This document shows positions 32,113 to 41,803 of a DNA stretch of 45,504 nucleotides, piece by piece. Within the stretch, counting starts at the first letter, position 1. Each line of letters begins with the position of its first letter. Location: the NCBI GenBank assembly GCA_017626325.1, contig JAGAIZ010000039.1, positions 1 through 45,504 of the forward strand, given 5' to 3'. Source of the DNA: Lachnospiraceae bacterium. Its GTDB lineage: Bacteria > Bacillota > Clostridia > Lachnospirales > Lachnospiraceae. The position numbers and the translations under genes were made by a program. Under the pieces are notes generated by a model. The model had not been told where the DNA came from, ran no database searches, and saw only the letters and a program-made list of their open reading frames with translations.

Positions 32113-32858
32113 GGGTTGCGTCTCCTTGTGTCTGTGATTGTGCGGGCCTGTGGTTTTACCCAGGTATACCCGATTCCGTATATGGTTTTGATATAGCTGT
32201 GCGCGGACAGCTTGTCACGAAGTCTCTTGACCGCAAGGGAGAGCGCGTTCTCATCCACGTAAGCGGCGCCGTCTGTCCAGATGCGGTCGATTAAGTAACT
32301 GCGGGATAAGGTAATGTCCGCGTTCTCTACGAGAAGCCGCAGGAGCTTCTGTTCGGTCTTGCTCAGTTCTATCATGACGCCTGCGCGGGAGAATTCCATT
32401 CTGTCAAAATCGAACCTGTACGTATCGAAGCAAAACGGAGCATGGCGCAGGGGGTCGGGGGATTCGCATACTGTAGTCTGCGCATCTGCTTCTTCTCGTC
32501 TTGTGCGCAGGCGTGCGGCTACTCTGGCGCGCAGCACGGCAAGAGAGAAGGGCTTGGTGATATAATCGTCTGCGCCTGTTTCCAATCCGGTGACAATGTC
32601 TGTTTCCATATCGTTGGCGGTCAGCAGGATGACCGGAATTCTGCTTGTCTGCCGCAGTTTTGCAAGGAAATCAAGTCCGTTTCCATCAGGCAGATTCACG
32701 TCTAAGAGCAATAAATCGTAGGAGCCTGTACTTAATCTGTCTTCGGCTTCTGCAATCGTACAGCAGGCGTCTGCCGTCTGGGCGGCGTTAGTCAGTGCGC
32801 GGCGGAGTCCTTCCGCAAGTGTTCTGTCGTCTTCTATTACTAATATGGAATACATCAT
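32106..32858 (-). CDS. OmpR-family response regulator
   Basis: 250 aa. The receiver domain has VIEDD, the phospho-acceptor Asp in LLLLDVNLPDGNG (about 53) and the Lys in DYITKPF (about 103); the C-terminal winged helix has LSKTEQKLLRLL, RSYLIDRIW and LRDKL...IKTIYGIGYTW. It has its own promoter at 32907-32935. It should control the ABC genes downstream; the paired repeats at 30961-31000 are candidate sites. Confidence 0.94.
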   Translation of the reverse strand: MMYSILVIEDDRTLAEGLRRALTNAAQTADACCTIAEAEDRLSTGSYDLLLLDVNLPDGNGLDFLAKLRQTSRIPVILLTANDMETDIVTGLETGADDYITKPFSLAVLRARVAARLRTRREEADAQTTVCESPDPLRHAPFCFDTYRFDFDRMEFSRAGVMIELSKTEQKLLRLLVENADITLSRSYLIDRIWTDGAAYVDENALSLAVKRLRDKLSAHSYIKTIYGIGYTWVKPQARTITDTRRRNPC

Positions 32859-32906
32859 GGTCGTATTACACTCTCCCTGGTATACGCGGCGGCATATTTG
32901 CAGTCT

Positions 32907-32935
32907 ATTATAGGATGCGCAGGGTTGATTTTCAA
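32907..32935 (-). promoter_or_regulatory. Promoter of the two-component genes
   Basis: On the - strand, TTGAAA (complement of 32930-32935), 17 bp, TATAAT (complement of 32907-32912), about 50 bp before the response regulator start. Confidence 0.8.
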
Positions 32936-33097
32936 TAGGAAATGAAAGCTGCGCAAGTTATGCGCCAGTTATGGGTAATATTTCACGCAAAATCCACATA
33001 TATCTTACAGAGAAATGACAAGCTTACGAGCCTGAAGTCCTGATGGATGACGGATTGCTGTGGCGGTGATTTCAGGATAAGTGTAGGAGGAATGCGC

Positions 33098-35845
33098 ATG
33101 TATGAGATGAAAACGGCGTCTGAGGTGACAGAGAGTCTGGGAACTGATACAGAGTCAGGACTTAGCCGCAGAGAGGCGATGGAGCGTAAAGCGAAATACG
33201 GCGCCAATAAGCTTAAGGATCAGGAACAAAAGAGCGTGGGGCAGATGCTTCTGGAACAGTTGAACGATCCGTTGATTCTGATTCTGGTGGTGGCTATGGC
33301 AATCTCAGTGATGCTTGGGGAGATCGGGGACGCAATCATTATTGTTACGGTAGTAGTGCTCAACGCCACCATAGGGATCATACAGGAAGGCAAGGCAGGC
33401 AGAGCGGTGGAGGCGCTGAAGGAGATATCCGCGCCGCAGGCGGTCGTCCTGCGTGAGGGAGAGCATGTGAAGGTTCCGGCGGAGGATCTGGTGCAGGGAG
33501 ATATTGTATTGCTGGAAGCCGGTAATATGGTTCCTGCGGATTTGAGACTGCTCAAAACACAGGGACTTTACACGGAAGAGTCTACTCTTACGGGAGAGTC
33601 TGCGCCGGTGGAAAAGGACGCCGGATATGTGGCGGAGGTACAGGGGGATAATAGCTGCATGAATATGGCTTATATGTCCACTTATGTGACGAAAGGACGG
33701 GGCAGGGGCGTCGTAACTGCGACAGGAATGGATACCCGTATCGGTCATATTGCGGATATGCTGCATGGCGGTAAGGAAAAACTGACGCCCCTGCAGGTGA
33801 AGCTGGGAGAATTGGGGAAGGCGCTCAGTGCGCTTGCGGTGGGCATCTGTGTCCTTCTGTTCCTGGTGGCCGTGCTGCAGAAGCGGGATGTGGGAGAAAT
33901 GCTGCTTACTTCCGTATCGCTTGCCGTAGCGGCGGTGCCGGAAGGGCTGCCTGCCATCGTGACGATTGTGCTGGCGCTTGGCGTATCCCGCATGGTACGC
34001 GCCAGAACGATTGTCCGCAAACTGGCGTCGGTGGAGACGCTGGGTGCTGTGGAGGTGGTATGCTCGGATAAAACAGGTACGCTGACGCAGAATAAGATGA
34101 CGGTGACAGAGTGTTATATCGAGGGCAGGCTGGTGAAGAGAGAGCGGTTCGGGGCGATTTTTGCGCCGGCTGTAAATGGGCAGGAGAATAATCCGTGTCT
34201 GAAGCATTTCGTGATGGGAAGTGTTCTGTGCAATGACGGTATGATCACGGAGGAAGCAAATCTGGGAGATCCCACTGAGATGGCGCTGCTTCATATGGCG
34301 CAGGAATGCGGCGCTTCCATCGAACAGATCAGGACCGGCTGCCCGCGTGCAGAGGAACGGGGGTTTGATGCGGAACGCAAGATGATGACTACGGTGCATC
34401 AGGAGGAGGGAGCAAGAATCGCCTATTCGAAGGGCGCGGCGGAACGGATTCTGGAGGGCTGCGATTACTGGTACCGGTATGGACGGGTGGAGGATATGTG
34501 CCAGTCTGACCGTGACGCGGCGATCCGCATCCAGAAGCAGTTGATGGCGGACGGCAGACGCGTCATGGCGCTTGCCATGGAGCTGCATGGCAGTATGCAG
34601 GAAAAGCATATGATTTTCCTGGGACTGGTCAGTATGCAGGATCCTGTCAGACCGGAGGCTGTGGAGGCTGTGGAGGCGTTCAGACAGGCGGGCGTATCTA
34701 CCGTGATGATTACGGGAGATCACCCGGATACGGCGTTCTCTATTGCCAAAGAGCTGGGAATCGCTTCAAGCGCGGCACAGTGCATTACGGGGCGGGAACT
34801 GGATCATTTGAAGGAGCACAGTTTCTTACAGAAGCTGCCGACCCTTAAGGTATTTGCCAGAGTAACGCCGGAGCATAAGGTACGGATCGTGGAGGGATAC
34901 AGGGCGCTTGGCAAAACGGTGGCAATGACAGGAGACGGGGTGAATGACGCGCCTTCCCTGCAGGCGGCGGATATCGGTATTGCCATGGGACTAAACGGTA
35001 CGGATGTGGCGCGCGGAGCGGCGGATTTTATCCTGATGGATGATAATTTCGCAACCATTCATCTGGCCATCCGGGAAGGCAGAGGTATTTATGAAAATAT
35101 CAGAAAGACGGTGCTTTTCCTGTTATCGTCCAATCTGGGAGAAATCATCACGATGCTGCTTACCATTATTGCGGGGCTTCCCAGCCCGTTGAAGGCAAGC
35201 TTTATCCTGTGGATCAACCTGATCACGGATTCATTGCCGGCACTGGCGCTTGGAGTGGATGACAATGAGACGGAGACGCTGATGCGCGAGCCGCCCCGCA
35301 GGAAGGAGGACTCGCTTTTTGCCAAAGGAGGCTTTCTGTGCGTGGTATGCTATGGAATGGTGATCGGCGGCGTAAGCCTGGCAGCGTTTTTGAAAGTGCC
35401 GTATGACAGGATTGTGTCAGAAGGGCTGCCGGTGAATCTGCATAATATATTGGCGGGACTCAGGATTTCCGCCGTGCTGGCACAGGCGCAGACGCATGCC
35501 TTTATGGTGCTGGGAATCAGTCAGTTATTTCATGCTGTGGGAATGCGGGATGTAAACCGGTCTGTGTTCAGAATGAATCACAGGAATAATCCGTATATGC
35601 TTCTTGCCCTGGCGGCAGGCATCCTGCTTCAGATTGCGGTAACGGAGATTGCTCCTCTGATTCGTTTATTTGGGACGGTGCGCCTTAGCGTGACGGAGTG
35701 GGCACAGCTTATCGCGCTTTCCGCTACGCCGCTGATCGTTCATGAGCTGCTCGCAGCCGCGGGAAAGGGCAGACACAAAGAGAGTACCCGGATGCGGGCT
35801 ATGAGAGCGCGTGCACCGCTAACAGAAGGAGAAGCAGACCGCTGA
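33098..35845 (+). CDS. P-type calcium-transporting ATPase (PMR1/SERCA-like)
   Basis: 915 aa, type II P-ATPase. The actuator motif is TLTGESAPVEK, the M4 ion site VAAVPEGLPAIVTIVLALG, the phosphorylation site CSDKTGTLTQNKMT, the nucleotide-binding KGAAERILEGC, the hinge TGDGVNDAPSLQAADIGIAMG, and M6 NLITDSLPALALG. These match calcium-type pumps that export Ca2+ (or Mn2+). AGGAGG lies seven bases before the ATG at 33098; the ATG at 33092 is too close. The 3' end overlaps the convergent YtaF-like gene by 47 bp. Confidence 0.94.
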   Translation: MYEMKTASEVTESLGTDTESGLSRREAMERKAKYGANKLKDQEQKSVGQMLLEQLNDPLILILVVAMAISVMLGEIGDAIIIVTVVVLNATIGIIQEGKAGRAVEALKEISAPQAVVLREGEHVKVPAEDLVQGDIVLLEAGNMVPADLRLLKTQGLYTEESTLTGESAPVEKDAGYVAEVQGDNSCMNMAYMSTYVTKGRGRGVVTATGMDTRIGHIADMLHGGKEKLTPLQVKLGELGKALSALAVGICVLLFLVAVLQKRDVGEMLLTSVSLAVAAVPEGLPAIVTIVLALGVSRMVRARTIVRKLASVETLGAVEVVCSDKTGTLTQNKMTVTECYIEGRLVKRERFGAIFAPAVNGQENNPCLKHFVMGSVLCNDGMITEEANLGDPTEMALLHMAQECGASIEQIRTGCPRAEERGFDAERKMMTTVHQEEGARIAYSKGAAERILEGCDYWYRYGRVEDMCQSDRDAAIRIQKQLMADGRRVMALAMELHGSMQEKHMIFLGLVSMQDPVRPEAVEAVEAFRQAGVSTVMITGDHPDTAFSIAKELGIASSAAQCITGRELDHLKEHSFLQKLPTLKVFARVTPEHKVRIVEGYRALGKTVAMTGDGVNDAPSLQAADIGIAMGLNGTDVARGAADFILMDDNFATIHLAIREGRGIYENIRKTVLFLLSSNLGEIITMLLTIIAGLPSPLKASFILWINLITDSLPALALGVDDNETETLMREPPRRKEDSLFAKGGFLCVVCYGMVIGGVSLAAFLKVPYDRIVSEGLPVNLHNILAGLRISAVLAQAQTHAFMVLGISQLFHAVGMRDVNRSVFRMNHRNNPYMLLALAAGILLQIAVTEIAPLIRLFGTVRLSVTEWAQLIALSATPLIVHELLAAAGKGRHKESTRMRAMRARAPLTEGEADR

Positions 35846-36434
35846 GCCAGGACAGATCAACAGGAAACAGATGACAGAGAAAATGCCCCAGAAGATAGCC
35901 CAGCACAAAAAAGAACAGGTTAAAAAGCATGGCGGAGAGAAACAGAAACAGCACTGAGACGGGTTCCGTGGTAAAAGCCATACCCACCAGAATACTGTCC
36001 AGAGAAAGCGCCAGACTAAGAAGGAGCGCTTCCTTGGCGCTTAATGTCTGCAGATCTTCCTGATTGGCGTCTTCAGGTGATAAATAGATCGTAAAAATAA
36101 TATTGATCTGTTTGATTTTACAGCCCCAGTTTCTGGCGAGACTGGGGTGTTTTCCTGCCAGGCGGCGGATCAGGCTTTCTATAAGCTTGCTGATACCCAG
36201 CATGAACAGGAGCGTGAAGCAAATAAAAGGAAGCGCCCGGGGCGGCAGCAGGTAAGCCAGAAACGAGCTGATCTGACGGGCGGCGGCGATGAAAAACGCC
36301 GGAACGCAGACCAGAATGATATAGGAAACAACCTTAATGCGGACCTTCCGGGCGCCGTAGCTGAGTCCGGCAGTCAGAGAATCTAATGTGACCGCCAGGA
36401 GAAAGAAGATCAGGGCGGAGGATATGTGAAACAT
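35799..36434 (-). CDS. ytaF: YtaF-like sporulation membrane protein (MntP/YtaF family)
   Basis: 211 aa with about six membrane helices in two halves. Each half has the family motif with an acidic residue in the first helix: LLAVTLDSLTAGLSYGARKV and LSLALSLDSILVGMAF. The central loop is basic. B. subtilis YtaF is a sporulation-linked membrane protein, and the wider family exports manganese. It sits tail to tail with the Ca-ATPase gene, overlapping by 47 bp, an arrangement that would produce complementary mRNA ends. AGGTGA precedes the ATG. Confidence 0.85.
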   Translation of the reverse strand: MFHISSALIFFLLAVTLDSLTAGLSYGARKVRIKVVSYIILVCVPAFFIAAARQISSFLAYLLPPRALPFICFTLLFMLGISKLIESLIRRLAGKHPSLARNWGCKIKQINIIFTIYLSPEDANQEDLQTLSAKEALLLSLALSLDSILVGMAFTTEPVSVLFLFLSAMLFNLFFFVLGYLLGHFLCHLFPVDLSWLSGLLLLLLAVHALS

Positions 36435-36584
36435 GGGTTTTCACCTGCTGGAAGCTTTACTTTATTGTATGGAAAAGAAGGAAGGGTGCGATAGGAACCA
36501 TGAAAGAAAATATGAAAAGATATTCTGGAAAAGATTTACGCGTCAATCAAAAAATGATATGATAAATAAACAGGAGGGTTACTT

Positions 36585-38183
36585 ATGGAACTTATGTTTA
36601 TTGGAGCCGATCACGAGGTGACTGGCAGTTGTCATTATCTGCGTGTCGGCGAGAAAAATATACTGGTTGATTATGGCATGGAGCAGGGAAATCAGGCGTT
36701 TGAGAACTGTGAACTGCCGGTGGAGCCTGCAAGAATAGATTATGTGTTCCTGACGCATGCGCATGTGGATCATTCCGGGCTGCTTCCGCTTCTGTATGCG
36801 AGGGGCTTCAGAGGACAGATATACGCTACGGCAGCGACCTGTGATCTGTGCAGTATCATGCTTCGCGACTGCGCGCATATTCAGATGCAGGAAGCGGAGT
36901 GGAAGAATCGTAAGGCGAAGCGAAGCGCGAATAACGCGCTGGTAGAGCCTCTCTATACAATGGAAGACGCCGATGGGACGATCAGAAGGCTTGTTCCCTG
37001 CGATTATGACAGAGAAGTGACAGTCTGCGACGGCGTAACAATACGATTTACGGATATCGGACATCTGCTTGGTTCCTCCAGTATCGAGGTCTGGGCGGAG
37101 GAGAACGGCGTAACGAAGAAACTCGTTTTCTCCGGCGATATCGGCAATTATGATCAGCCTCTGATCAAGGACCCGAAGCTGACGGCGGAAGCAGATTACG
37201 TGGTTATGGAATCTACTTATGGAGACAGGCTGCACGGGAAGGAGAAACCGGACTATATCGGGGAACTGACGAAGATACTTAAGGCCACCTTTGATCGGGG
37301 CGGTAATGTGGTGATTCCTTCCTTTGCTGTGGGAAGAACGCAGGAGATGCTGTATTTCTTAAGGCAGATCAAGGAAGAACGTCTGGTGGAAGGACATGAG
37401 GATTTTCCGGTTTATGTGGACAGCCCGTTAGCGGTGGAGGCTACCGGAATCTTTCAGAAGAATGAATTCGACTGCTTCGATGAGGAAGCGATGGAACTGG
37501 TAAAACAGGGAGTCAATCCCATTGCGTTTCCGGGACTTCGGCTGGCGGTTACCAGTGAAGAATCCAAGGCGATCAATTTTGAGAATACGCCGAAGGTTAT
37601 CATATCCGCATCCGGTATGTGCGAGGCAGGACGTATCAGGCATCATCTCAAGCATAACCTGTGGCGGCCGGAATGTACGATTCTGTTTGTGGGATATCAG
37701 GCAGTAGGAACACTCGGACGCGCAATTGTAGAGGGCGCCAAAGAAGTGAAACTGTTCGGAGAGCCGATCGAGATCCGCGCACAGATTCTGAAGCTTGCGG
37801 GCATGAGCGGACATGCGGATAAAAACGGCTTAATAGACTGGCTGAACGGTTTTACGCAGAAGCCGAAGAAGGTATTTGTAGTGCACGGCGAGGACAGCGT
37901 CTGTAAGCTGTTTACCGAGAGCCTGAAAATTGAACACGGCATCAATGCCTACGCGCCATACAGCGGCACCAGATTTGATCTGATAAGCGGCAGCTTTATT
38001 TACGAGGCTGAGCCTGTGGCGGTGAAGAAGAAAGCCCACGGCGTATCGGACGTCTTTGCAAGGCTTCTTGCCAGCGGGCAGAGACTTATCGCTGTCATTC
38101 ATAAGAATGAGGGCGGTGCGAATAAGGATCTGGCGAAATTCGCGGATCAGATTAATTCGTTGTGCGATAAGTGGGAAGCGTGA
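36585..38183 (+). CDS. Beta-CASP metallo-beta-lactamase-fold nuclease
   Basis: 532 aa. Metallo motif 2 is HAHVDHSG (His58, His60, Asp62, His63); further ligands are DIGHLLGSSSIEVW and FSGDIGNYDQPL. Beta-CASP motif A is ESTYGDR, and motifs B and C are in SASGMCEAGRIRHH and SGHADKNGLIDW, which is the arrangement of RNA-processing enzymes of the CPSF73/Ysh1 group. A short C-terminal RMMBL-like region follows. It is probably an RNase; its target is unknown. GGAGGG precedes the ATG. Confidence 0.92.
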   Translation: MELMFIGADHEVTGSCHYLRVGEKNILVDYGMEQGNQAFENCELPVEPARIDYVFLTHAHVDHSGLLPLLYARGFRGQIYATAATCDLCSIMLRDCAHIQMQEAEWKNRKAKRSANNALVEPLYTMEDADGTIRRLVPCDYDREVTVCDGVTIRFTDIGHLLGSSSIEVWAEENGVTKKLVFSGDIGNYDQPLIKDPKLTAEADYVVMESTYGDRLHGKEKPDYIGELTKILKATFDRGGNVVIPSFAVGRTQEMLYFLRQIKEERLVEGHEDFPVYVDSPLAVEATGIFQKNEFDCFDEEAMELVKQGVNPIAFPGLRLAVTSEESKAINFENTPKVIISASGMCEAGRIRHHLKHNLWRPECTILFVGYQAVGTLGRAIVEGAKEVKLFGEPIEIRAQILKLAGMSGHADKNGLIDWLNGFTQKPKKVFVVHGEDSVCKLFTESLKIEHGINAYAPYSGTRFDLISGSFIYEAEPVAVKKKAHGVSDVFARLLASGQRLIAVIHKNEGGANKDLAKFADQINSLCDKWEA

Positions 38184-38277
38184 GAAGAACTTCTAAAGCG
38201 GCGTTCTTCCCGTAGAATAGTAGATAGTTAGAATAGTAAATTTTTACAGATTAGACAGAGAGAAAAGGAAAAGAGGC

Positions 38278-39126
38278 ATGAGTGCGGCAGATCAGATTTT
38301 TATCAATATGTGCAAGGACATTCTGGAGAATGGAACAAGTACGGAGGGAGAGAAGGTAAGGCCCCATTGGGAGGATGGAACGCCGGCTTATACGATTAAG
38401 AAGTTCGGCGTTGTCAACCGTTATGATCTGTCGAAGGAATTCCCGATTATGACGCTCCGCAGGACTGCCTTAAAGAGCGCGACGGATGAAATGCTCTGGA
38501 TCTGGCAGGAGAAATCCAATAATGTGAATGACCTGCACAGTCATATATGGGATGAATGGGCGGATGAGGACGGTTCTATCGGCAAGGCATACGGCTATCA
38601 GATGGGTGTGAAGCATCAGTATAAAGAAGGAATGATGGATCAGGTGGACAGAGTGATCTATGATCTTAAGAACAATCCTTTCAGCCGCCGTATTATGACG
38701 AATATTTTCGTACATCAGGATATGCATGAGATGAATCTTTATCCCTGCGCCTATAGCATGACATTTAACGTGACACAGAAAAAGGGGCATGATAAGCTGA
38801 CCTTAAACGCGATCTTAAACCAGAGATCCCAGGATGTGCTTGCCGCGAACAACTGGAATGTGGTACAGTATGCTGTGCTTGTCCATATGCTGGCGCAGGT
38901 CTGCGATATGGAGGTGGGCGAACTGGTACACGTGATCGCGGACGCTCATATCTATGACAGGCATATTCCGATGATTCAGGAGCTGATCTCGCGCCCCTGT
39001 TATGAGGCGCCGTCTTTCTGGCTGAATCCCGAAATTAAGGATTTCTATCAGTTTACGAGAAATGACGTGAAGGTGGAGCATTATGAGTACGGACCGCAGA
39101 TAGAAAATATTCCGGTTGCGATATAA
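38278..39126 (+). CDS. thyA: Thymidylate synthase
   Basis: 282 aa. It methylates dUMP to dTMP with methylene-THF. Recognisable: FPIMTLRRTALKSATDEMLWIWQ, IWDEWADEDGSIGKAYGYQMG, the active site LYPCAYSMTFNVTQ, QRSQDVLAANNWNVVQYAVLVHMLAQV and HVIADAHIYDRHIPMIQELI. The catalytic Cys is followed by Ala where most ThyA proteins have His (PCH), and the QRSxD loop has LAANNWN for the usual LGxPFN, so this is a divergent branch. It lies 30 bp before folA, which recycles the dihydrofolate it produces. Confidence 0.95.
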   Translation: MSAADQIFINMCKDILENGTSTEGEKVRPHWEDGTPAYTIKKFGVVNRYDLSKEFPIMTLRRTALKSATDEMLWIWQEKSNNVNDLHSHIWDEWADEDGSIGKAYGYQMGVKHQYKEGMMDQVDRVIYDLKNNPFSRRIMTNIFVHQDMHEMNLYPCAYSMTFNVTQKKGHDKLTLNAILNQRSQDVLAANNWNVVQYAVLVHMLAQVCDMEVGELVHVIADAHIYDRHIPMIQELISRPCYEAPSFWLNPEIKDFYQFTRNDVKVEHYEYGPQIENIPVAI

Positions 39127-39156
39127 ACCGGGGAGAAGGAAGGAACAGCGTAAGAT

Positions 39157-39648
39157 ATGAATATTATAGTGGCGGTGGACAATAATTGGGCGATTGGCTG
39201 CAGGAACAGCCTGCTGGTGAGTATCCCGGCGGATCATAAGATGTTCCGGCAGGAGACTACGGGTAAAGTAGTGGTGCTTGGCAGAAAGACACTGGAAACC
39301 TTTCCCCAGGGAATGCCTTTGAAAAACCGGACGAATATCATTCTTTCCACCAATCCTGATTACCAGGTCAGGGATGCCGTTATCGTTCACAGCAAAGAAG
39401 AATTGTTGGAAGAGCTTAAGAAGTATAACAGCGAGGATGTGTACATTATCGGCGGAGAGAGTGTCTATCGGATGATGCTGCCGTACTGTGATGTGGCGCA
39501 TGTGACGAAGATTGATCATGCGTATGAGGCGGATGCGTATTTCCCCAATCTGGACGGGATGGACGATTGGGAAGTGACCGCAGGCAGCGAGGAACAGACG
39601 TATTTTGATATTGCGTACGAGTTTGTCAGATATGAGCGTAAGAAATAA
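39157..39648 (+). CDS. folA: Dihydrofolate reductase
   Basis: 163 aa, the standard length. IIVAVDNNWAIGCRNSLLVSIPADHKMFRQET holds the active site, with Asp in PADHKMF as the proton donor; VVVLGRKTLETFP and VYIIGGESVYRMML are the NADPH-binding blocks. It regenerates tetrahydrofolate after ThyA. GGGAGAAGGAAGG precedes the gene; thyA-folA form an operon. Confidence 0.96.
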   Translation: MNIIVAVDNNWAIGCRNSLLVSIPADHKMFRQETTGKVVVLGRKTLETFPQGMPLKNRTNIILSTNPDYQVRDAVIVHSKEELLEELKKYNSEDVYIIGGESVYRMMLPYCDVAHVTKIDHAYEADAYFPNLDGMDDWEVTAGSEEQTYFDIAYEFVRYERKK

Positions 39649-39731
39649 CGGTTATATTGTAATAGTCATGAGGGATAACCGGAAGAGCGGATATAAAGGG
39701 GAGTAATCACAGCAAGGAGGGATGCGCTGAA

Positions 39732-41708
39732 ATGAGCCAGGAGATCAATCAGTCTGCGGAAGGCAAAAAGGAGAAAAAGGTGTCCGAACTTTTACAGGCG
39801 AAGGAACAGCTTGAACAGAAGAATGTGGAACTGAAGGACGCCATGAATGCGGCGAAGAAGGCGGAAGGCGCCAGAGACATATTCTTAGCCAACATGTCTC
39901 ATGAATTGAGAACACCGATCAATACCATTCTGGGGTTAAATGAACTGATTATCCGGGAGAGTCAGGATGAAACGATCAAAGAATACGCGTTGGATATCAG
40001 GCAGGCAGGTAATATTCTGCTGACATTAGTCAGCGATATTCTGGATTTCTCCAAGCTGGAAGCGGGACAGTTACAGTTGACGGAGGGAATCTATGATATC
40101 AGTTCGCTGCTCAATGATCTGATCAACAGTATTTCCATACAGCTCCGCAGGAAGAAGCTGGAGCTTGTGTTGGATATTGCAAAGGATATTCCCTATAAAC
40201 TGCTGGGCGATGAGATTCATATCCGGCAGATTATAAGCAATCTCCTTTCCAATGCCGTAAAATTCACAGAAGAAGGAAGAGTTACGCTGCATCTTGGCTG
40301 GAAACAGCTTGAGAATGACGATATAGAGATTCACGTCATCGTTAAGGATACGGGAATCGGCATTAAGGAACAGGATATGCCGAAGCTGTTCGGCGCGTTC
40401 CAGCGTATGGATTCTACTGTCAGAAGCTCCGGTAAAAGAACAGGGCTTGGGCTTGCGATCACAAACCGTCTGGTGGAGATGATGGGCGGCAAACTGGAAG
40501 TGCAGAGCGTCTATGGCAAAGGCTCCGCTTTTTCTTTTAAGCTGGTTCAGCATGTAGTGGACAGAGAGCCGCTTGGCGATTTCGAGAAGCAGTATAAAGA
40601 AAGCCTTAGAAGCAGAGAAAATTATCAGCAGAAATTCATTGCGCCGCTTGGCAGAATACTGATCGTGGACGATAACGCCATGAATCTTGCTGTAGCGCAG
40701 GGGCTTTTGAAGCAGACAAGGCTGCAGATTGATGTGGCGAGCAGCGGAGAAGAGTGTCTGGAGTTAATTAAGCGAAAGACTTATCATCTGATCTGTCTGG
40801 ATCATATGATGCCTGTGATGGACGGCGTGCAGACGCTTCATGCGATCCGGGCAATGGAAGGGAATCCGTCTAAGGATATTCCGATTATTGCGCTGACGGC
40901 GAACGCTGTGGCAGGCGCCAGGGAATTCTATATCAACGAAGGCTTTCAGGACTATCTGACGAAGCCTATTGACGCCGATAAATTCGAAAATATGCTGATC
41001 GAGTATCTGCCGGATAACGTAGTGTATCTGACTGAGGAGCGGGATATGGGCAGAGACTACGAGAAGGAAGACGCCGAGATGGCGCTGAGTATCAAAGAAA
41101 GCCAGTTGTATATGATAGGCTTCAATATCCGTAACGGATTGAAATATATGAATGGCGATAAGGCGCTTTACGGTAAGGTGCTTCATGATTTTCACAGTAT
41201 TTTACAGGAAAAAGAAGAAGCGCTGCAGGATTTCCTTAAGAAAGGCGATATGCCGGGTTATGCCATCATCGTGCATTCTTTAAAAGGAAATGCCAGAAAT
41301 GTGGGAGCGGATGACCTGGCGGATGAAGCGTTCACCTTAGAAAAGATGAGCAAGGCAGGACAGCTTGAGGATGTGGAGGTTCGTTCGCCGATTCTGTTCA
41401 GTATGATGAGAAGGATGCGCGAAAGCCTGAAGGTATATCTGGATCATGAGGAGAAGACAACGTCCGTAAAGGAAGAAGTACAGGATAACAGGATTCAGAA
41501 GATTACGGAGGGCGACTGGAAGAAGGCCCTTCAGGAGCTGGCGGACCGGCTGGATGATTTTGACTCGGACAGCGCGAATGAGAAGATTCGGGAGCTTAAG
41601 AAGTATGACAGACCGGAGTCAGATCAGAAGATGCTTCGTTTGTGCGAGAAAGCGGTCAAGGATTACGCTTATGATATCGCGCTGGAAATAATCAACACCG
41701 TGCTGTAG
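39732..41708 (+). CDS. Soluble hybrid histidine kinase with receiver and HPt domains
   Basis: 658 aa with no membrane helix. An N-terminal coiled coil (LLQAKEQLEQKNVELKDAM) leads to HisKA (FLANMSHELRTPINTI, His near 57) and HATPase (IISNLLSNAVKFTEEG, DTGIGIKEQD, GLGLAITNRLVEMMGG), a receiver domain (ILIVDDNAMN, phospho-acceptor in CLDHMMPVMDG), and an HPt-like domain with HSLKGNARNVGADDLADEAF. All phosphorelay steps are therefore in one chain. The input is unknown: there is no sensor domain beyond the coiled coil. AAGGAGGGATG precedes the start. Confidence 0.92.
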   Translation: MSQEINQSAEGKKEKKVSELLQAKEQLEQKNVELKDAMNAAKKAEGARDIFLANMSHELRTPINTILGLNELIIRESQDETIKEYALDIRQAGNILLTLVSDILDFSKLEAGQLQLTEGIYDISSLLNDLINSISIQLRRKKLELVLDIAKDIPYKLLGDEIHIRQIISNLLSNAVKFTEEGRVTLHLGWKQLENDDIEIHVIVKDTGIGIKEQDMPKLFGAFQRMDSTVRSSGKRTGLGLAITNRLVEMMGGKLEVQSVYGKGSAFSFKLVQHVVDREPLGDFEKQYKESLRSRENYQQKFIAPLGRILIVDDNAMNLAVAQGLLKQTRLQIDVASSGEECLELIKRKTYHLICLDHMMPVMDGVQTLHAIRAMEGNPSKDIPIIALTANAVAGAREFYINEGFQDYLTKPIDADKFENMLIEYLPDNVVYLTEERDMGRDYEKEDAEMALSIKESQLYMIGFNIRNGLKYMNGDKALYGKVLHDFHSILQEKEEALQDFLKKGDMPGYAIIVHSLKGNARNVGADDLADEAFTLEKMSKAGQLEDVEVRSPILFSMMRRMRESLKVYLDHEEKTTSVKEEVQDNRIQKITEGDWKKALQELADRLDDFDSDSANEKIRELKKYDRPESDQKMLRLCEKAVKDYAYDIALEIINTVL

Positions 41709-41735
41709 GGCAGCGCATATTTGAATCACAGTCTC

Positions 41736-41766
41736 TTGACTTTTATTGATAAAAGTATAATATAAT
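41736..41766 (+). promoter_or_regulatory. Promoter of ilvE and its leader
   Basis: TTGACT (41736-41741) is followed by overlapping -10 candidates in TATAATATAAT (41756-41766), of which TAATAT at 41758 has a 16-bp spacer. Transcription would start about 30-40 bp before the structured element. Confidence 0.7.
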
Positions 41767-41803
41767 GTGTAGGTCAAAAGCATTCAGAGAGTTTATGAGA
41801 GAA

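Noticed and set aside
33305-34723. 472-codon - strand frame inside the P-type ATPase gene
   Set aside because: It lies opposite a strong coding gene, its product is His/Arg-rich and has no recognisable motif; it is a shadow frame. The same holds for the 376-codon frame opposite hipA.
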